In this document: piece by piece, positions 63,727 to 64,000 of the stretch
Position numbering within the stretch: the first letter of the stretch is position 1
Layout of the letters: each line of letters starts with the position of its first letter
Assembly: GCF_003596335.1 (NCBI RefSeq)
Contig: NZ_QZCH01000009.1
Location: 1 to 64,000 of the forward strand
DNA from: Motilimonas pumila
GTDB lineage: Bacteria; Pseudomonadota; Gammaproteobacteria; Enterobacterales; CBDFNC01
Direction: 5' to 3'
Length of the DNA: 64,000 nucleotides
The notes under the pieces: model-generated
Seen by the model: only the letters and a program-made list of their open reading frames with translations
Database searches by the model: none
Told to the model about the DNA's origin: nothing
Translations under genes and position numbers: made by a program

Positions 63727-64000
63727 TTAGAGTTGGTAGCCTTGCACTTGTCCATCAAGCATTAACGGTACCCACAATTTTCCCTCTTTAATACTGATAT
63801 CTGCAGCACCTGTGGGCAATTGTAGCAGCAGGTTTATTTGCTTACCTTTTAACTCAAATACTTCGCCTGTGATCCAATCGCTGACGTAATGAGCCTGGCG
63901 GTAATGGGCCAAGCCGTCCAAATTGCCTAAGTATTCACTGGCAGATCGCCGCTTTAGGGCTTTAGTTACAGGATCTATCCTGTAAAGACTGCCGTTCTGT
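63727..64000 (-). CDS. C-terminal part of a beta-propeller (SMP-30/NHL-like) protein, incomplete
   Basis: The frame is open from the window edge to the stop at 63727, giving the last ~91 residues: GSLYRIDPVTKALKRR, LGNLDGLAHYRQAHYVSDWITGEVFEL, LLLQLPTGAADISIKEGKLWVPLMLDGQVQGYQL. The blade-like repeats (DGLxxx...YVSDWxTGEVFxL, then GAADIxxxxxKLWVPL) are typical of SMP-30/gluconolactonase-like or NHL beta-propellers, often secreted. The start and any signal peptide are outside the window, so function cannot be set. Confidence 0.7.
   Translation of the reverse strand, partial: QNGSLYRIDPVTKALKRRSASEYLGNLDGLAHYRQAHYVSDWITGEVFELKGKQINLLLQLPTGAADISIKEGKLWVPLMLDGQVQGYQL

Overview
The window looks like chromosomal backbone of a marine gammaproteobacterium of the Alteromonadales type. 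The evidence is the rsxABCDGE-nth operon, a full-length MukFEB condensin operon next to elyC, CysB, class I fumarase, PssA, a Vibrio-like chitobiose phosphorylase and an RpoE/ChrR light-stress cluster. The species cannot be named from the sequence. Gene density is high, strand switches are frequent, and only the left edge shows signs of mobile DNA.

Layout. 1-550: scar of an integrative element, made of a truncated tyrosine-integrase N-terminus, candidate arm-type repeats and the last ~30 bases of an ssrA (tmRNA) gene. 550-9000: small housekeeping and conserved-hypothetical genes (YibL, DUF2750, glutaredoxin-like, VF530, GST, DUF808, DUF429, cytochrome b561, YjbR, an MscS channel). 9065-18903 (minus): YgiQ, then gloA, nth and the complete rsx electron-transport operon, whose RsxC carries a long repeat tail. 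19063-20937: CsrD/MshH-like degenerate GGDEF-EAL protein. 21091-21482: four tandem tRNA-Asn genes. 21483-22370: a non-coding stretch with DnaA boxes, followed by uvrB, a 43-codon small gene, tpiA and elyC.

26585-34091: mukF-mukE-mukB plus a fourth gene that resembles the JetD/MksG Toprim nuclease subunit of Wadjet/MksBEFG systems but appears to have lost its catalytic acids. 34161-45099: a membrane-anchored coiled-coil protein, an orphan histidine kinase, cysB with a solute-binding protein, a NUDIX hydrolase, pabB, fumarase, a DUF6502-DUF5666 pair and an aspartate/aromatic aminotransferase. 45686-49599: N,N'-diacetylchitobiose phosphorylase and a hexosephosphate mutase, a phosphorolytic chitin-disaccharide module behind a long leader with a candidate CRP site. 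49753-51774: pssA and a Lon-substrate-binding-domain protein.

51869-61768: ECF sigma factor and ChrR anti-sigma, then a nearly continuous, mostly overlapping gene train (DUF523/DUF1722, photolyase, NTF2-like, SDR, FAD amine oxidase, DUF1365, cyclopropane-fatty-acid synthase, DUF2878, chalcone-isomerase-like, DUF3833). It is probably a light/singlet-oxygen response that repairs DNA and remodels membrane lipids. 61820-63523 (minus): a GGGtGRT-family gene and a NifU/IscU-like gene whose leader contains a well-formed fluoride (crcB) riboswitch aptamer. At the right edge is the 3' end of a beta-propeller-like gene that continues outside the window.

The strongest leads are the fluoride riboswitch in front of an Fe-S scaffold/GGGtGRT pair, the JetD-like fourth gene of the mukFEB operon, and the ChrR-linked lipid-modification cluster.
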